This document shows positions 16,137 through 24,113 of a stretch of 64,000 bases of DNA, piece after piece. The stretch is taken from contig CAWDVH010000004.1 of NCBI GenBank assembly GCA_963805705.1, forward strand, positions 1,116,001 to 1,180,000. Direction: 5' to 3'. How positions within the stretch are numbered: position 1 is the first letter of the stretch; each line of letters starts with the position of its first letter. Position numbers and translations under genes: made by a program. The DNA comes from CAWDVH01 sp963805705 (GTDB taxonomy: Bacteria; Actinomycetota; Actinomycetes; Streptosporangiales; Streptosporangiaceae). The notes beneath the pieces are model-generated. The model saw only the letters and a program-made list of their open reading frames with translations. It had not been told where the DNA came from and did not search any database.

Positions 16137-16962
16137 CACCGTGCGGCTCGCCTCCTCGCTGGAGGGGCCGGCCGGGGCGCCGGTTCTCGTGCTCGGCAAT
16201 TCGCTCGGCACGACGCGGGCCGTGTGGGACCCGCAGGTGCCCGCACTGCGCGAGCACTTCCGGCTGCTGCGCTACGAGCACCGCGGCCACGGCCGCCCGG
16301 CAGGCGCGGCGGCCATCAGCTCACCGGCGGCGTCAGCCGATCCCGGCCAGTCACCCGCCCCCCCTGGGCCCTACGCGATCGATGAGCTGGGCCGTGACGT
16401 GCTCGCCCTCCTCGACGCCCACGGGATCGAGCGGGCTGCGTACTGCGGGATCTCGCTCGGCGGAATGGTGGGGATGTGGCTGGCCGCGCACGCTCCCGAG
16501 CGGATCGCCGGCCTCGGCCTGTGCTGCACATCCGCGTTCCTGCCGCCCGCTGCGATGTGGACCGCGCGCGCGGACCTGGTCCGGTCCGCCGGGATGGCCG
16601 CCGTCGCCGAGCAGGTCGTGAGCCGCTGGTTCACGCCCCAGTTTCGGGGCCGCTGCCCGTCGGTCCCCGCGTCGTTCGTGGACGGCCTGCTCGGCACGGA
16701 CCCGCAGGGATACGCGGGCTGCTGCGACGCGATTGCCGCCATGGACCTGCGGCCGGCGCTCGGGTCGATCACCGCGCCAGCCCTGGTCATCGCCGGCGCG
16801 CAGGATCCCGCGACGCCGCCCTGGCACGGGGCGGTGATCGCCTCGGGGATCAGGAACTCCGCTCTGATCGTGATCAGGGGAGCCTCGCACCTGGCTAACG
16901 TCGCCGCGGCCGGCCAGGTGACTTCCGCGCTGCTCCGCCACCTGCTCGCCGTATCCCGCTGA
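16126..16962 (+). CDS. pcaD: 3-oxoadipate enol-lactonase
   Basis: 278 residues, alpha/beta hydrolase. Nucleophile Ser110 in GISLGG; acid Asp in AGAQDPATPP near 225; His in RGASHLANV near 255, matching the PcaD catalytic triad. It hydrolyses 3-oxoadipate enol-lactone to 3-oxoadipate. A short Ala/Pro/Ser-rich insert at about 60-80 is not typical. There is no clear ribosome site before GTG 16126, which lies in a 15-base tandem repeat. It is last in the pca series; pcaF (thiolase) is not in the window. Confidence 0.9.
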   Translation: MPDPTVRLASSLEGPAGAPVLVLGNSLGTTRAVWDPQVPALREHFRLLRYEHRGHGRPAGAAAISSPAASADPGQSPAPPGPYAIDELGRDVLALLDAHGIERAAYCGISLGGMVGMWLAAHAPERIAGLGLCCTSAFLPPAAMWTARADLVRSAGMAAVAEQVVSRWFTPQFRGRCPSVPASFVDGLLGTDPQGYAGCCDAIAAMDLRPALGSITAPALVIAGAQDPATPPWHGAVIASGIRNSALIVIRGASHLANVAAAGQVTSALLRHLLAVSR

Positions 16963-17020
16963 CGTCCGCGTGGACGACCGTCCGGCGGCCAGCCCCAGCG
17001 AGCCTTCCAGGCGCAGGAGA

Positions 17021-17980
17021 TCACGCCCGCAGCAGGTCCCAGGCGGCGGCCTCGATGGACTGCTCGGATAGCAGCACCGTGGCCGCGGCGTCGCCGAGCG
17101 GGATGAAGCTGTCCTCGCTGGCCACCCGCGCGATGCGGCCCGAGAACCCGCCGTCGACCAGGGCGGTGATAATGCCCTCCGAAACCCCGCCGGTGCGCCT
17201 GGTCTCGTCCGCCACCAGCACGCGCCCGGTCGCCGACGCCTCCCGCAGCACATCATCGGCCGGAAGCGGCGCGAGCCAGCGCAGGTCCACCACGCGGCAG
17301 GAAATTCCGTCGGCAGCCAGCCGGGCGGCCACCCGCAGGCTCATCCGAAGGCCATTGCCAAACGTAATAATCGTCAGGTCGGTCCCACGGCCATGAACCC
17401 GGGCCCGGCCGAGCGCGACATGCCCGGATGCCCACTGCGCGGGCGGGTCATACGACGCCAGCCAGCCGCCGTCGCCGGCTTGGTGCAGGTCCCGCTCGTG
17501 GTACAGGGCGATCGGCTCCAGGAAGACGCACACGCTGCCGTCCTCCTGGGCCGAGGCCAGGCAGGTGCGCAGCATCGCGGCGGCGTCATCGGGCCGGGCC
17601 GGGCAGGCGATCACCAGGCCAGGAATGTCCCGGAGCGCGGCGACCGCGTTGTCATTGTGGAAATGACCGCCGAACCCTTTCTGATAGGCCAGCCCGGCGA
17701 TCCGCACCACCATCGGATTGCGGTACTGCCCGCTGGAGAAGAAGGACAGGGTCGCCGCCTCGCCGCGGACCTGGTCGGCCGCGTTGTGGAAGTAGGCCAG
17801 GTACTGGATCTCCGGCACCGGCAGCAGCCCGGCCAGCCCGGCGCCCAGCGCGAGGCCGAGAATGGACTGCTCGTCCAGCAGCGAGTCGAACACCCGGCTC
17901 GCGCCGAACCTGCTGGCGAGCCCCCTGGTGACGCCGTAGACGCCGCCCTTGCGGCCCACGTCCTCGCCGAAGACGATCAT
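17021..17980 (-). CDS. 2-oxoacid dehydrogenase E1 component, beta subunit (start uncertain)
   Basis: 319 residues from ATG 17980. IVFGEDVGRKGGVYGVT is the beginning of the E1-beta TPP fold; LVIACPARPDDAAAML and the C-terminal transketolase domain (RVVDLRWLAPLPADDVL, LVADETRRTGG) follow. The normal first helix (LTLAQAINRTLADALAARPG) is encoded upstream at about 17981-18040 in frame, but no ATG, GTG or TTG precedes it, only a CTG at 18038-18040. Either the start is CTG, or this was one alpha/beta fusion broken by a frameshift. With the alpha subunit it would decarboxylate a branched or aromatic 2-oxoacid. E2 and E3 genes are not adjacent. Confidence 0.85.
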   Translation of the reverse strand: MIVFGEDVGRKGGVYGVTRGLASRFGASRVFDSLLDEQSILGLALGAGLAGLLPVPEIQYLAYFHNAADQVRGEAATLSFFSSGQYRNPMVVRIAGLAYQKGFGGHFHNDNAVAALRDIPGLVIACPARPDDAAAMLRTCLASAQEDGSVCVFLEPIALYHERDLHQAGDGGWLASYDPPAQWASGHVALGRARVHGRGTDLTIITFGNGLRMSLRVAARLAADGISCRVVDLRWLAPLPADDVLREASATGRVLVADETRRTGGVSEGIITALVDGGFSGRIARVASEDSFIPLGDAAATVLLSEQSIEAAAWDLLRA

Positions 17981-18036
17981 CCCCGGCCGGGCGGCCAGCG
18001 CGTCGGCCAGCGTCCTGTTGATGGCCTGGGCCAGGG

Positions 18037-19239
18037 TCAGCGGCGCATCGTCGGCGGGAGCGATGGCGGGGGCGGCGGCCGCGCCGCCGCCGCGACGACG
18101 TCCGGGCGCCGGGGCGCGAGCGGCGCCATCACCTGCGCCGCGCGGGTGAGCCGCGGTACGCTCGCGAGCTCGTCGGCCAGCGCGAGTACTCGCTCACGTG
18201 ACTCCTCATACCTGCTCAGCACCTCCAGGGGCGTCAGCAGCCCCGCCGCTACCAGCAGCCGCGCCGTTCCGAGCAGCGGATCACGATCGAGATCGGCGGC
18301 GATCTGGGCGGGCGGCCGGTAGCCGGACTCGACGTCGGAGCCGGCGTGCCCGCCGAAGCGCACCATCCGCAGATGCAGGAACGCGGGGGCCCGCCGCTCG
18401 CGCACCCACGCGACAGCGGCCGCAGCGGTGTCGTGCACGGCCGCCAGATGGGCGCCGTCCGCGCGGAAGTAGGGGATGCCGGGCCGGCCCGACTGCGCGG
18501 CGGTCACCCAGCCGGGCGGCGTGGGCACGCTGATCCCCAGGCCGTTGTCCTCGCAGATCAGCAGGAGCGGAAGCGGCAGCCCCTGGTAGGCGCAGTAGGC
18601 AGCGGCGTTGATCGCCCCGGCGGCCGTCGAGTGATTCACGGAGGCGTCGCCGAAGCTGCACGCCACGATCGCATCGGCCGGCCACGGTACGGCGACGCCC
18701 AGCCGCGCGGCGCGCGGCAGCGCGAAAGCCAGGCCGAGCGCGCGCGGCAGGTGCGAGGCGATCGTCGAGGTCTGCGGGATCACGTTCAGGGCATGATGCC
18801 CGAATACCTTGTGGCGGCCGCCCGCGATGGGCTCATCGGCGGCGGCCAGCAAGCCGAGCATGACATCGCGGATCCCGTCCCTGGGCGGGCTGGCCTGCCC
18901 GGCCCGCGTCAGGTAGAACGCCCCGGACCGGTAGTGCAGCAGCGCGGGATCGCTGCGGCGCAGCGCGGCGGCAACGCCGGCATTGCCCTCGTGACCCGAC
19001 GATCCGATCGTGTAGAAACCTGCTCCGGACGAGCGGAGCACGCGGGCCGCGATGTCCAGATGACGGCTGGCCAGCTGAGCGTCGAACAGCTCCAGGCAGC
19101 GACCCGCGGTCAGCTGCGATCCCTCGGCGATGACGCTGGCCGCCAGGCCGGGCTCATCGGGCCGGCCGGGCTGCAGCGCGCTGACTGCCTCGGCAAAGTG
19201 CTGCTCGACGTGATCACGGGCGCCAGGCGACGGGCTCAT
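18037..19239 (-). CDS. 2-oxoacid dehydrogenase E1 component, alpha subunit
   Basis: 400 residues. TPP-binding motif GDASVNHSTAAGAINAA through ICEDN at about 193-228; GSSGHEGNAGVAAAL near 78-92; RMVRFGGHAGSDVESGY around the phosphorylation-loop region. These are typical of E1-alpha. The last ~20 residues (a proline run, then SLPPTMRR) do not look like a natural C-terminus and lie over the N-terminal coding sequence of the beta subunit in another frame. A one-base change near the run at 18068-18072 would join the two into an alpha/beta fusion, a form known in actinomycetes. Confidence 0.88.
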   Translation of the reverse strand: MSPSPGARDHVEQHFAEAVSALQPGRPDEPGLAASVIAEGSQLTAGRCLELFDAQLASRHLDIAARVLRSSGAGFYTIGSSGHEGNAGVAAALRRSDPALLHYRSGAFYLTRAGQASPPRDGIRDVMLGLLAAADEPIAGGRHKVFGHHALNVIPQTSTIASHLPRALGLAFALPRAARLGVAVPWPADAIVACSFGDASVNHSTAAGAINAAAYCAYQGLPLPLLLICEDNGLGISVPTPPGWVTAAQSGRPGIPYFRADGAHLAAVHDTAAAAVAWVRERRAPAFLHLRMVRFGGHAGSDVESGYRPPAQIAADLDRDPLLGTARLLVAAGLLTPLEVLSRYEESRERVLALADELASVPRLTRAAQVMAPLAPRRPDVVAAAARPPPPPSLPPTMRR

Positions 19240-19289
19240 CTGCTGACGTTAGCTGGAACTCCAGCCTGGGATGGGCAGTCCGGCCTGGG

Positions 19290-19514
19290 CTAGTGCTCCA
19301 CGACGTAGTAACCGAGTCCTGGTATCCGGGTGACAAGCCCTTCTGCCTCCAGTACCCGCAGTGCCTTGGCCGCCGTCTGCCGGGCCACGCCGTGCTCCTG
19401 GGTCAGCGTCGTGACCGATGGCGTCGGCTGGCCGGGCAATAGCTTCCCGTCCGTGATCTGCTGGCGGATCAGGTTGGCCAGGCGGACATAAGCCCTGGGA
19501 TCCGGTGTTGTCAC
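19290..19514 (-). CDS. Minimal GntR-type winged-helix regulator
   Basis: 74 residues, consisting of the GntR DNA-binding domain only: YVRLANLIRQQITDGKL, PSVTTLTQEHGVARQTAAKAL and LEAEGLVTRIPGLGYYV. No effector domain is present. Start GTG at 19512-19514. The protein may sense through the dimer surface or act as a constitutive brake. It is divergent from a small hypothetical gene, with an 18-base palindrome between them. Confidence 0.85.
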   Translation of the reverse strand: MTTPDPRAYVRLANLIRQQITDGKLLPGQPTPSVTTLTQEHGVARQTAAKALRVLEAEGLVTRIPGLGYYVVEH

Positions 19515-19565
19515 AGCTCATAACTACCCGACCGCTGTAAACCGTGATCGTTGTGCGTCGTGACG

Positions 19566-19583
19566 ACTCGACCATAGTCGAGT
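19566..19583. promoter_or_regulatory. Palindrome ACTCGAC-N4-GTCGAGT, likely operator
   Basis: Perfect seven-base arms around CATA in the 147-base divergent region between the GntR-type gene and the 70-residue hypothetical gene. A TATGCT hexamer directly follows (19583-19588) and could be the -10 of the rightward promoter, so protein bound here would block it. The adjacent GntR is the obvious candidate. Confidence 0.5.
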
Positions 19584-19661
19584 ATGCTCTAGCCGCCAGC
19601 GGCCCGGTTCCAAAGCCCGGCGAAGGGTCGGGCGGTCAGGCAGCCGGTTCCTGGAGGAGTT

Positions 19662-19874
19662 ATGTCAGACAACCAGGCGGAGCTGGCCCGGCAGGATCCC
19701 CGCGCGAAGGTCGGCCAGTTAAGGCGGGATCACCCGGAGTGCGATATCCGCCTCATTACCACCCAGATGTGGGAGTCGGTCAGCTACCCGAAGCGGGGCC
19801 AGATCGTGGTGCATGTCGCGGAGAGCCTGGATGAGCTGCGGGCCAGGATTGAGCGCGACGCATCAGAGAGCTGA
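19662..19874 (+). CDS. Small hypothetical protein (70 aa)
   Basis: A strong GGAGGAG ribosome site lies six bases before ATG 19662. The product is charged and soluble: MSDNQAEL, a PKRGQIVVHVAESLDELRA strand-helix region, C-terminal DASES. No known domain is recognised. It is divergent from a minimal GntR regulator and probably controlled by it through the palindrome at 19566-19583. Nothing in the sequence reveals its function. Confidence 0.65.
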   Translation: MSDNQAELARQDPRAKVGQLRRDHPECDIRLITTQMWESVSYPKRGQIVVHVAESLDELRARIERDASES

Positions 19875-19964
19875 TGCGCGAGGAGTACGCCCGCTATCAG
19901 CCGGGCCAGAAAATCAGTCAGCCGGGAGGCGGGCAGTCATGGAAGCGCGGATCGCCGTGCTCGT

Positions 19965-21074
19965 TCAACCGGGCAGCGCGAGGTCCAGTTCGAGCCAGCG
20001 AGCCAGATCCCTGATCTCATGGTCCACTGCGGCGGTCATGGTCGTGTCGAAGGGCACGTCCTGGTGGATCGCGTCGACCCGGAGCACCCCGGCTTTGCGG
20101 TCGGCGATGGCGTCGAGCTTCCCCGCCAGCCGGTCGCCGTACAGGATCGGCAGCGCGAAGTACCCCCAGCGGCGCTTAGCGGCGGGCTTGTACATCTCCA
20201 GCTGGTAGTCGAACTCAAAGAGCTCGGCCGTGCGCTTGCGGTCGTGTATCAGCCGGTCGAAGGGAGACAACAGCGCCGCACGCCCCGAGAATGGCTGGCC
20301 CGGCCAGGAAGGATCGACTCGCCACGTGCCCTTGACCCCCTCCACCACGGCTGGCTCGCCCGCCTCGCCCACGTCCGCCGGCTCAACCGGACATTCCGGT
20401 CCGCGGCCGCGCGCGATGCCCAGAGCCCGCAGCCGCCGCTCGTTGCGGATGCGCAGCGCCTCATTCGCGGGCACCACGGGGTCATCGGGATAGACCCGGG
20501 TCGCCAGGTCCCACAGCCGGTCGCCGCCCCGGCGCCCGGCGATGGCGACCTCACCTCGCAGCACCATGAACTCCAGCAGTTGCGTGACGTTGCGGTTGTT
20601 GGTCCAGCCGGTCGACCGCCACGGCACCTTGCAGGTGTCAGGAAGATCGCGCGACGGCAGCGGTCCCGAGGAGCCAAGCCGGTCGAGGATGCTCAGACGG
20701 CACGCGTCGTTGGCCCGGACCCAGTCGCGGTAGGACGCCCGCCAGCCGGGCGGCGCCCCGCGCCTGGCCCGGTCCCAGCCGGCCATGTCCGCGCGGTACA
20801 GCGCCAGGTCCTCGCCGGGCCGGATCATCGCCCGCAGTTCGAGCAGCGTCCGGTCCGCCAGCGCGGTGTCCAGCTCAGCAGGCGAGTACGACGACCCCAG
20901 GCGGCTCCAGGCCACCAGATCGGCATTCGGCGCGATCGCGGCGGTCGGATCGATCTGGAGCAGAGTGAGCTGGCGCACCACGCCGGGCAGGTCGGGCGGC
21001 CGCGGGCGATCCAGGAGCTGCGCGCGCACCGCAATGCGGCGCGCATCCAGGCGGGAGAGCTCGTGGATGGTCAC
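19965..21074 (-). CDS. YcaQ-like winged-helix DNA glycosylase (HTH_42 family)
   Basis: 369 residues. SRLDARRIAVRAQLL at the N-terminus, the catalytic QxD motif LLQIDPT (Gln40, Asp42), the WSRLGSSYSPAELD region and a C-terminal HQDVPF segment match the crosslink-unhooking glycosylase family (E. coli YcaQ, Streptomyces AlkX/AZL-type). YcaQ members have QxD while azinomycin-resistance AZL proteins have QxQ, so this is closer to the general repair type. It excises alkylated bases and interstrand crosslinks. The start overlaps the 3' end of the S41 protease reading frame by 200 bases. Confidence 0.87.
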   Translation of the reverse strand: MTIHELSRLDARRIAVRAQLLDRPRPPDLPGVVRQLTLLQIDPTAAIAPNADLVAWSRLGSSYSPAELDTALADRTLLELRAMIRPGEDLALYRADMAGWDRARRGAPPGWRASYRDWVRANDACRLSILDRLGSSGPLPSRDLPDTCKVPWRSTGWTNNRNVTQLLEFMVLRGEVAIAGRRGGDRLWDLATRVYPDDPVVPANEALRIRNERRLRALGIARGRGPECPVEPADVGEAGEPAVVEGVKGTWRVDPSWPGQPFSGRAALLSPFDRLIHDRKRTAELFEFDYQLEMYKPAAKRRWGYFALPILYGDRLAGKLDAIADRKAGVLRVDAIHQDVPFDTTMTAAVDHEIRDLARWLELDLALPG

Positions 21075-22056
21075 AACTGGAGGCTACGGGAGGGGTCCCG
21101 CCTGGCCCTGCGGCAAGCGCGCCGCGGGCCTCGGCCGCCGCGGCGCCGCCGGAGGCGATCACGCTCTGGAGGGCCAGCTCGTAGGCGGTGTCGCGGGCCT
21201 GGCCGGCGGTGGTCTGGATGTCGGGCGTGACGCCGGTGCCCTCCCAGTTGCCGCCGGTTACGGGGTTGACCGCTTCGGCGACGGAGATGGTCGCTTCCAG
21301 GTGCGGGTGGACGGGGAATCCCTCGCGGGCGTGGGCACCGCCGCGGGTGCTCTCGCCGATGATGGTGGCCCGGCCGAGCTGCTGCAGGTCGTAGCTGAGC
21401 TGCTCGCCGCCGGAGAACGTGGCGGCGCTGGTCAGCGCGTACACCGGCTTGGCCTTTCCGAAGCGGCGGCCAGGAACGTACGGCAGCGTCCAGGCCTGCC
21501 TGAACCGGTTGTCCTCGCGTTCCCGGAGTCCGGTGAGCTGGACTGGCTCGTGGTCCCAGAGGTAGCTGATGAGGAACGTGGCCATGGCGGGCTCGCCGCC
21601 CAGGCAGTGGCGCAGGTCGATGATGAGCACGTCGGTGGCGGCGAGCAGGCTCATCGCGGCGGTAATGAAGTCTCCGCACAGGACGGCCGGGAACAGGACC
21701 GGCTGCAGGTCGAGATAGCCGACGTTGCCGGCGAGTCGCCGCACGCAGGCCACGCCACCGCACGTCTGGTCCGCCCACCGTGCCATGGCGGCGTATTCCT
21801 CGGCGTCGTCACCCGGCGTGGGCTGCGGGAGGGCTTCAGCATGGTAGACCAGCCGGAGGTGCTGGTCGGCGTTGACCGACTGCAGGTCCGTGGTGACCAT
21901 TGCGGCCATCGCAGGTTCCTCGGCTGGATATCGTCCTTCGGCCAGCCCATCTGCCAGCACACGGGATACCGTCGCGGCGATGTCGGGGTCGAGGTAACGG
22001 GTTTCGACCAGCACGCGGACCTGCTCGATGACATGTGCCATCTCTGCCTTGTCCAT
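20875..22056 (-). CDS. S41 family (tail-specific/C-terminal processing) peptidase, abnormal 3' end
   Basis: Start chosen at ATG 22056 (MDKAEMAHVIEQV); an upstream ATG at 22092 overlaps the operator. An S41 N-terminal helical domain is followed by the peptidase core: IIDLRHCLGGEPAMA, ALTSAATFSGGEQLSYDL with the nucleophile Ser in TFSGGE, and GESTRGGAHAREGF. Related proteins end near LALQSVIASG; here the frame runs ~75 codons further, 67 of them inside the ycaQ-like gene on the same strand, as Arg/Pro-rich non-protein-like sequence. A lost stop or small indel near 21080-21150 is likely. It is divergent from an ArsR-type regulator. Confidence 0.85.
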   Translation of the reverse strand: MDKAEMAHVIEQVRVLVETRYLDPDIAATVSRVLADGLAEGRYPAEEPAMAAMVTTDLQSVNADQHLRLVYHAEALPQPTPGDDAEEYAAMARWADQTCGGVACVRRLAGNVGYLDLQPVLFPAVLCGDFITAAMSLLAATDVLIIDLRHCLGGEPAMATFLISYLWDHEPVQLTGLREREDNRFRQAWTLPYVPGRRFGKAKPVYALTSAATFSGGEQLSYDLQQLGRATIIGESTRGGAHAREGFPVHPHLEATISVAEAVNPVTGGNWEGTGVTPDIQTTAGQARDTAYELALQSVIASGGAAAAEARGALAAGPGGTPPVASSCDHPRALPPGCAPHCGARAAPGSPAAARPARRGAPAHSAPDRSDRRDRAECRSGGLEPPGVVVLAC

Positions 22057-22106
22057 AGCGTTAAGAGAAGCAGACGCTTGACAGAACGTCAAGAGACGTT
22101 AACGCT
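22057..22106. promoter_or_regulatory. Nested inverted repeats between S41 peptidase and ArsR genes
   Basis: Outer arms AGCGTTAA (22057-22064) and TTAACGCT (22099-22106) are perfect complements. Inside lies CTTGAC-N5-GTCAAG (22077-22093). The block starts one base from the peptidase ATG and ends before the regulator GTG, so binding would block both genes. ArsR-type regulators bind such AT-biased dyads; the neighbouring ArsR is the likely ligand. Confidence 0.55.
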
Positions 22107-22136
22107 TTTCTCGTGGAGGAGGACGATGTCGCCAGT

Positions 22137-22616
22137 GTGACCACGCCGGAGCAGTTCAAGGCGCTGGGTCATCCGATGCGTCACCGGCTGCTGTTCGCCC
22201 TCGGCCAGGACCAGGCGACCATCAGCCAGCTCGCCGCCGCACTGGGCAGCAACAAGGGCAACATTGCCCACCACCTGAAGGTTCTCGCCGCGGCGGGCCT
22301 GGTCCGGCGGGCAGGCACCCGCCAGGTGCGCGGCGGCACGGAGCAGTACTACCAGCGCGCCTCCCCGGGCCTGGCGTTCGACGACGCCCTAACTACCGAG
22401 ATGGCGTTCCGCGCGCTCGCCGCGGAGATCGCCGCCGCCGAGCCTGACCCGTTCCTGATGCTGCGCACGCTCAGGCTGACGTCCGAGCACGCCAGGCAGC
22501 TCACCGTTGCTCTCCGCGATCTCGCCGGCCAGCCCGAGGACGCAAGCGACCAGCCCCGCTACGGCCTGCTGCTTGGCCTGTACCGGCCAGCACAGGCACC
22601 CCCGCCCGGGGAATAA
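22137..22616 (+). CDS. ArsR/helix-turn-helix family transcriptional regulator
   Basis: 159 residues from GTG 22137 (a GTG at 22113 would add eight). The winged helix spans about 4-75: FKALGHPMRHRLLFALG, ISQLAAALGSNKGNIAHHLKVL and AAGLVRRAGTRQVRGGTEQYY. The C-terminal half is helical and may bind a ligand or dimerise; the cysteines of metal-sensing ArsR proteins are absent. A four-codon reading frame with a well-spaced GGAGG precedes it and ends exactly over its GTG. It probably represses itself and the divergent S41 peptidase. Confidence 0.88.
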   Translation: MTTPEQFKALGHPMRHRLLFALGQDQATISQLAAALGSNKGNIAHHLKVLAAAGLVRRAGTRQVRGGTEQYYQRASPGLAFDDALTTEMAFRALAAEIAAAEPDPFLMLRTLRLTSEHARQLTVALRDLAGQPEDASDQPRYGLLLGLYRPAQAPPPGE

Positions 22617-22702
22617 AATGAGACAGCCTCACCCGCCGGGTCCGGTCCGCAACGCACAGGCCTCGTCCGGATCTCGGAAGAATAGGCCCGGAGGCGCTCA
22701 CC

Positions 22703-23323
22703 ATGGAGTATCTCGTCACCATGACCACCCATGTCCCGGACGGAACGTCAGAAGCAGCCGTCCAGGACATCCGCACCCGCGAGGCCGCGCGCTCGCGTGA
22801 ACTCGCGGCGCAGGGGCACCTGCTGCGCCTGTGGCGCCCGCCGCTGCAGCCAGGCGAATGGCGCTCGCTCGGCCTGTTCGCCGCCGCCGACGGGGGCCAG
22901 CTCGAGGAAGTCCTCGCCTCGATGCCGCTGCGGGTGTGGCGCACCGATGAGGTCACGCCGCTCTCGCCGCACCCGAATGACCCGGCCCGGCCCGCCGGGC
23001 AGCCCGGATCACCGGTGCCAGAAACCGGGGGCAGCGAGTTCCTGACCGCCTTCACCCGCACCATCCCGGAGGGCACATCGGCCCGGGCCGTCGAAGACAC
23101 CGAGGCGCGCGAGGCAGATCGCGCGCGGGAGCTGGCCGGGCAGGGACACCTGCTGCGACTCTGGAAGCTGCCCGGCCAGGGCCGCGCGCTGGGCCTGTGG
23201 CGGGCGCCGGACGGGGCCGGGATGCAGGCGGTCCTGGCGTCGCTGCCGCTCAATGCCTGGATGAGCGTGCAGACCACGCCGCTCACCCCGCACCCCAGTG
23301 ACCCGGCGCTCGCCGGCAGCTGA
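22703..23323 (+). CDS. Two-domain muconolactone delta-isomerase-like protein
   Basis: 206 residues made of two copies of the ~95-residue muconolactone isomerase (CatC) fold. Copy 1 spans about 1-95 (MEYLVTMTTHVPDGT, GHLLRLWRPP, TPLSPHPND). Copy 2 spans about 112-206 (EFLTAFTRTIPEGT, GHLLRLWKLP, TPLTPHPSD). CatC normally is a single domain that assembles as a decamer. The duplication suggests an intramolecular pseudo-dimer. It is 14 bases upstream of an SDR gene. No other catechol-branch gene is nearby, so the substrate is uncertain. Confidence 0.85.
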   Translation: MEYLVTMTTHVPDGTSEAAVQDIRTREAARSRELAAQGHLLRLWRPPLQPGEWRSLGLFAAADGGQLEEVLASMPLRVWRTDEVTPLSPHPNDPARPAGQPGSPVPETGGSEFLTAFTRTIPEGTSARAVEDTEAREADRARELAGQGHLLRLWKLPGQGRALGLWRAPDGAGMQAVLASLPLNAWMSVQTTPLTPHPSDPALAGS

Positions 23324-23337
23324 CGAGGGGAAGAGTC

Positions 23338-24055
23338 ATGAGCGAGCCGGACCGCAAGGTTGCCATCATCACCGGAGGTTCTCAGGGCATCGGCGCCGGC
23401 CTCGTCGCGGGGTATCGGCGGCGGGGCTGGGCGGTCGTGGCCACATCCCGGACGATCAAGCCCGCCGGGGACCCGGCCGTGCTCACCATTGACGGGGACG
23501 TGTCCGAGCCTGTCACCACCGACCGGATCATCAGCGGGGCACTCGAGAGCTTCGGGCGCATCGACACCCTCATCAACAACGCCGGCGTCTTCATCTCCAA
23601 GCCGTTCACCGACTACACCGCCGCGGACTACGCAGCGGTGGTCGGCGTCAACCTCACCGGATTCTTCCGGCTCACCCAGCGCGCCATCGCCGAGATGCTG
23701 AAACGAGGCAGCGGCCATGTGGTCAACATCACCACCACCCTCGCCGACTACGCCAGCTCCGGCACGCCCTCCGTCCTGACCTCACTCACCAAGGGCGGAC
23801 TCGCCTCAGCCACCAGAGTCCCTGGCCATCGAGTACGCCTCCCGCGGCATCCGGGTCAACGCGGTCTCGCCCGGCATCATCCAGACGCCGGTGCATCCGC
23901 CGGAAAGCTACGCCGGGCTCGGCCCGCAGCTGCCCCCAGTCGGGCATGTCGGCCAGGTCAGCGACATCGTCGACGGCATCCTGTTCCTGGAGTCATCGCC
24001 GTTCATTACCGGCGAGATCCTGCATATCGACGGCGGCCAGATCGCCGGCCACTGA
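23338..24055 (+). pseudogene. SDR family oxidoreductase with a one-base frameshift
   Basis: The first part reads normally: ITGGSQGIGAG cofactor motif, NNAGVFIS, VVNITTTLADYASS, and LTKGGLAS replacing the usual YxxxK with SxxxK. At about 23811-23820 the frame breaks. Continuing one base later gives SLAIEYASRGIRVNAVSPG, then ESSPFITGEILHIDGGQIAGH and a stop at 24053-24055. In the uncorrected frame the protein ends in Arg/Pro-rich sequence at 24192. The C-terminal half is too well conserved for an old pseudogene, so an indel error or a very recent mutation is likely. The missing catalytic Tyr (SVLTSLTKGG) is unusual for an SDR. Confidence 0.8.
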
Positions 24056-24113
24056 CCAGGCGCCCGGCGGGGCTTGACGGCACGGCGAGCACCAGGGCCA
24101 GGGCTCCTGCGTC

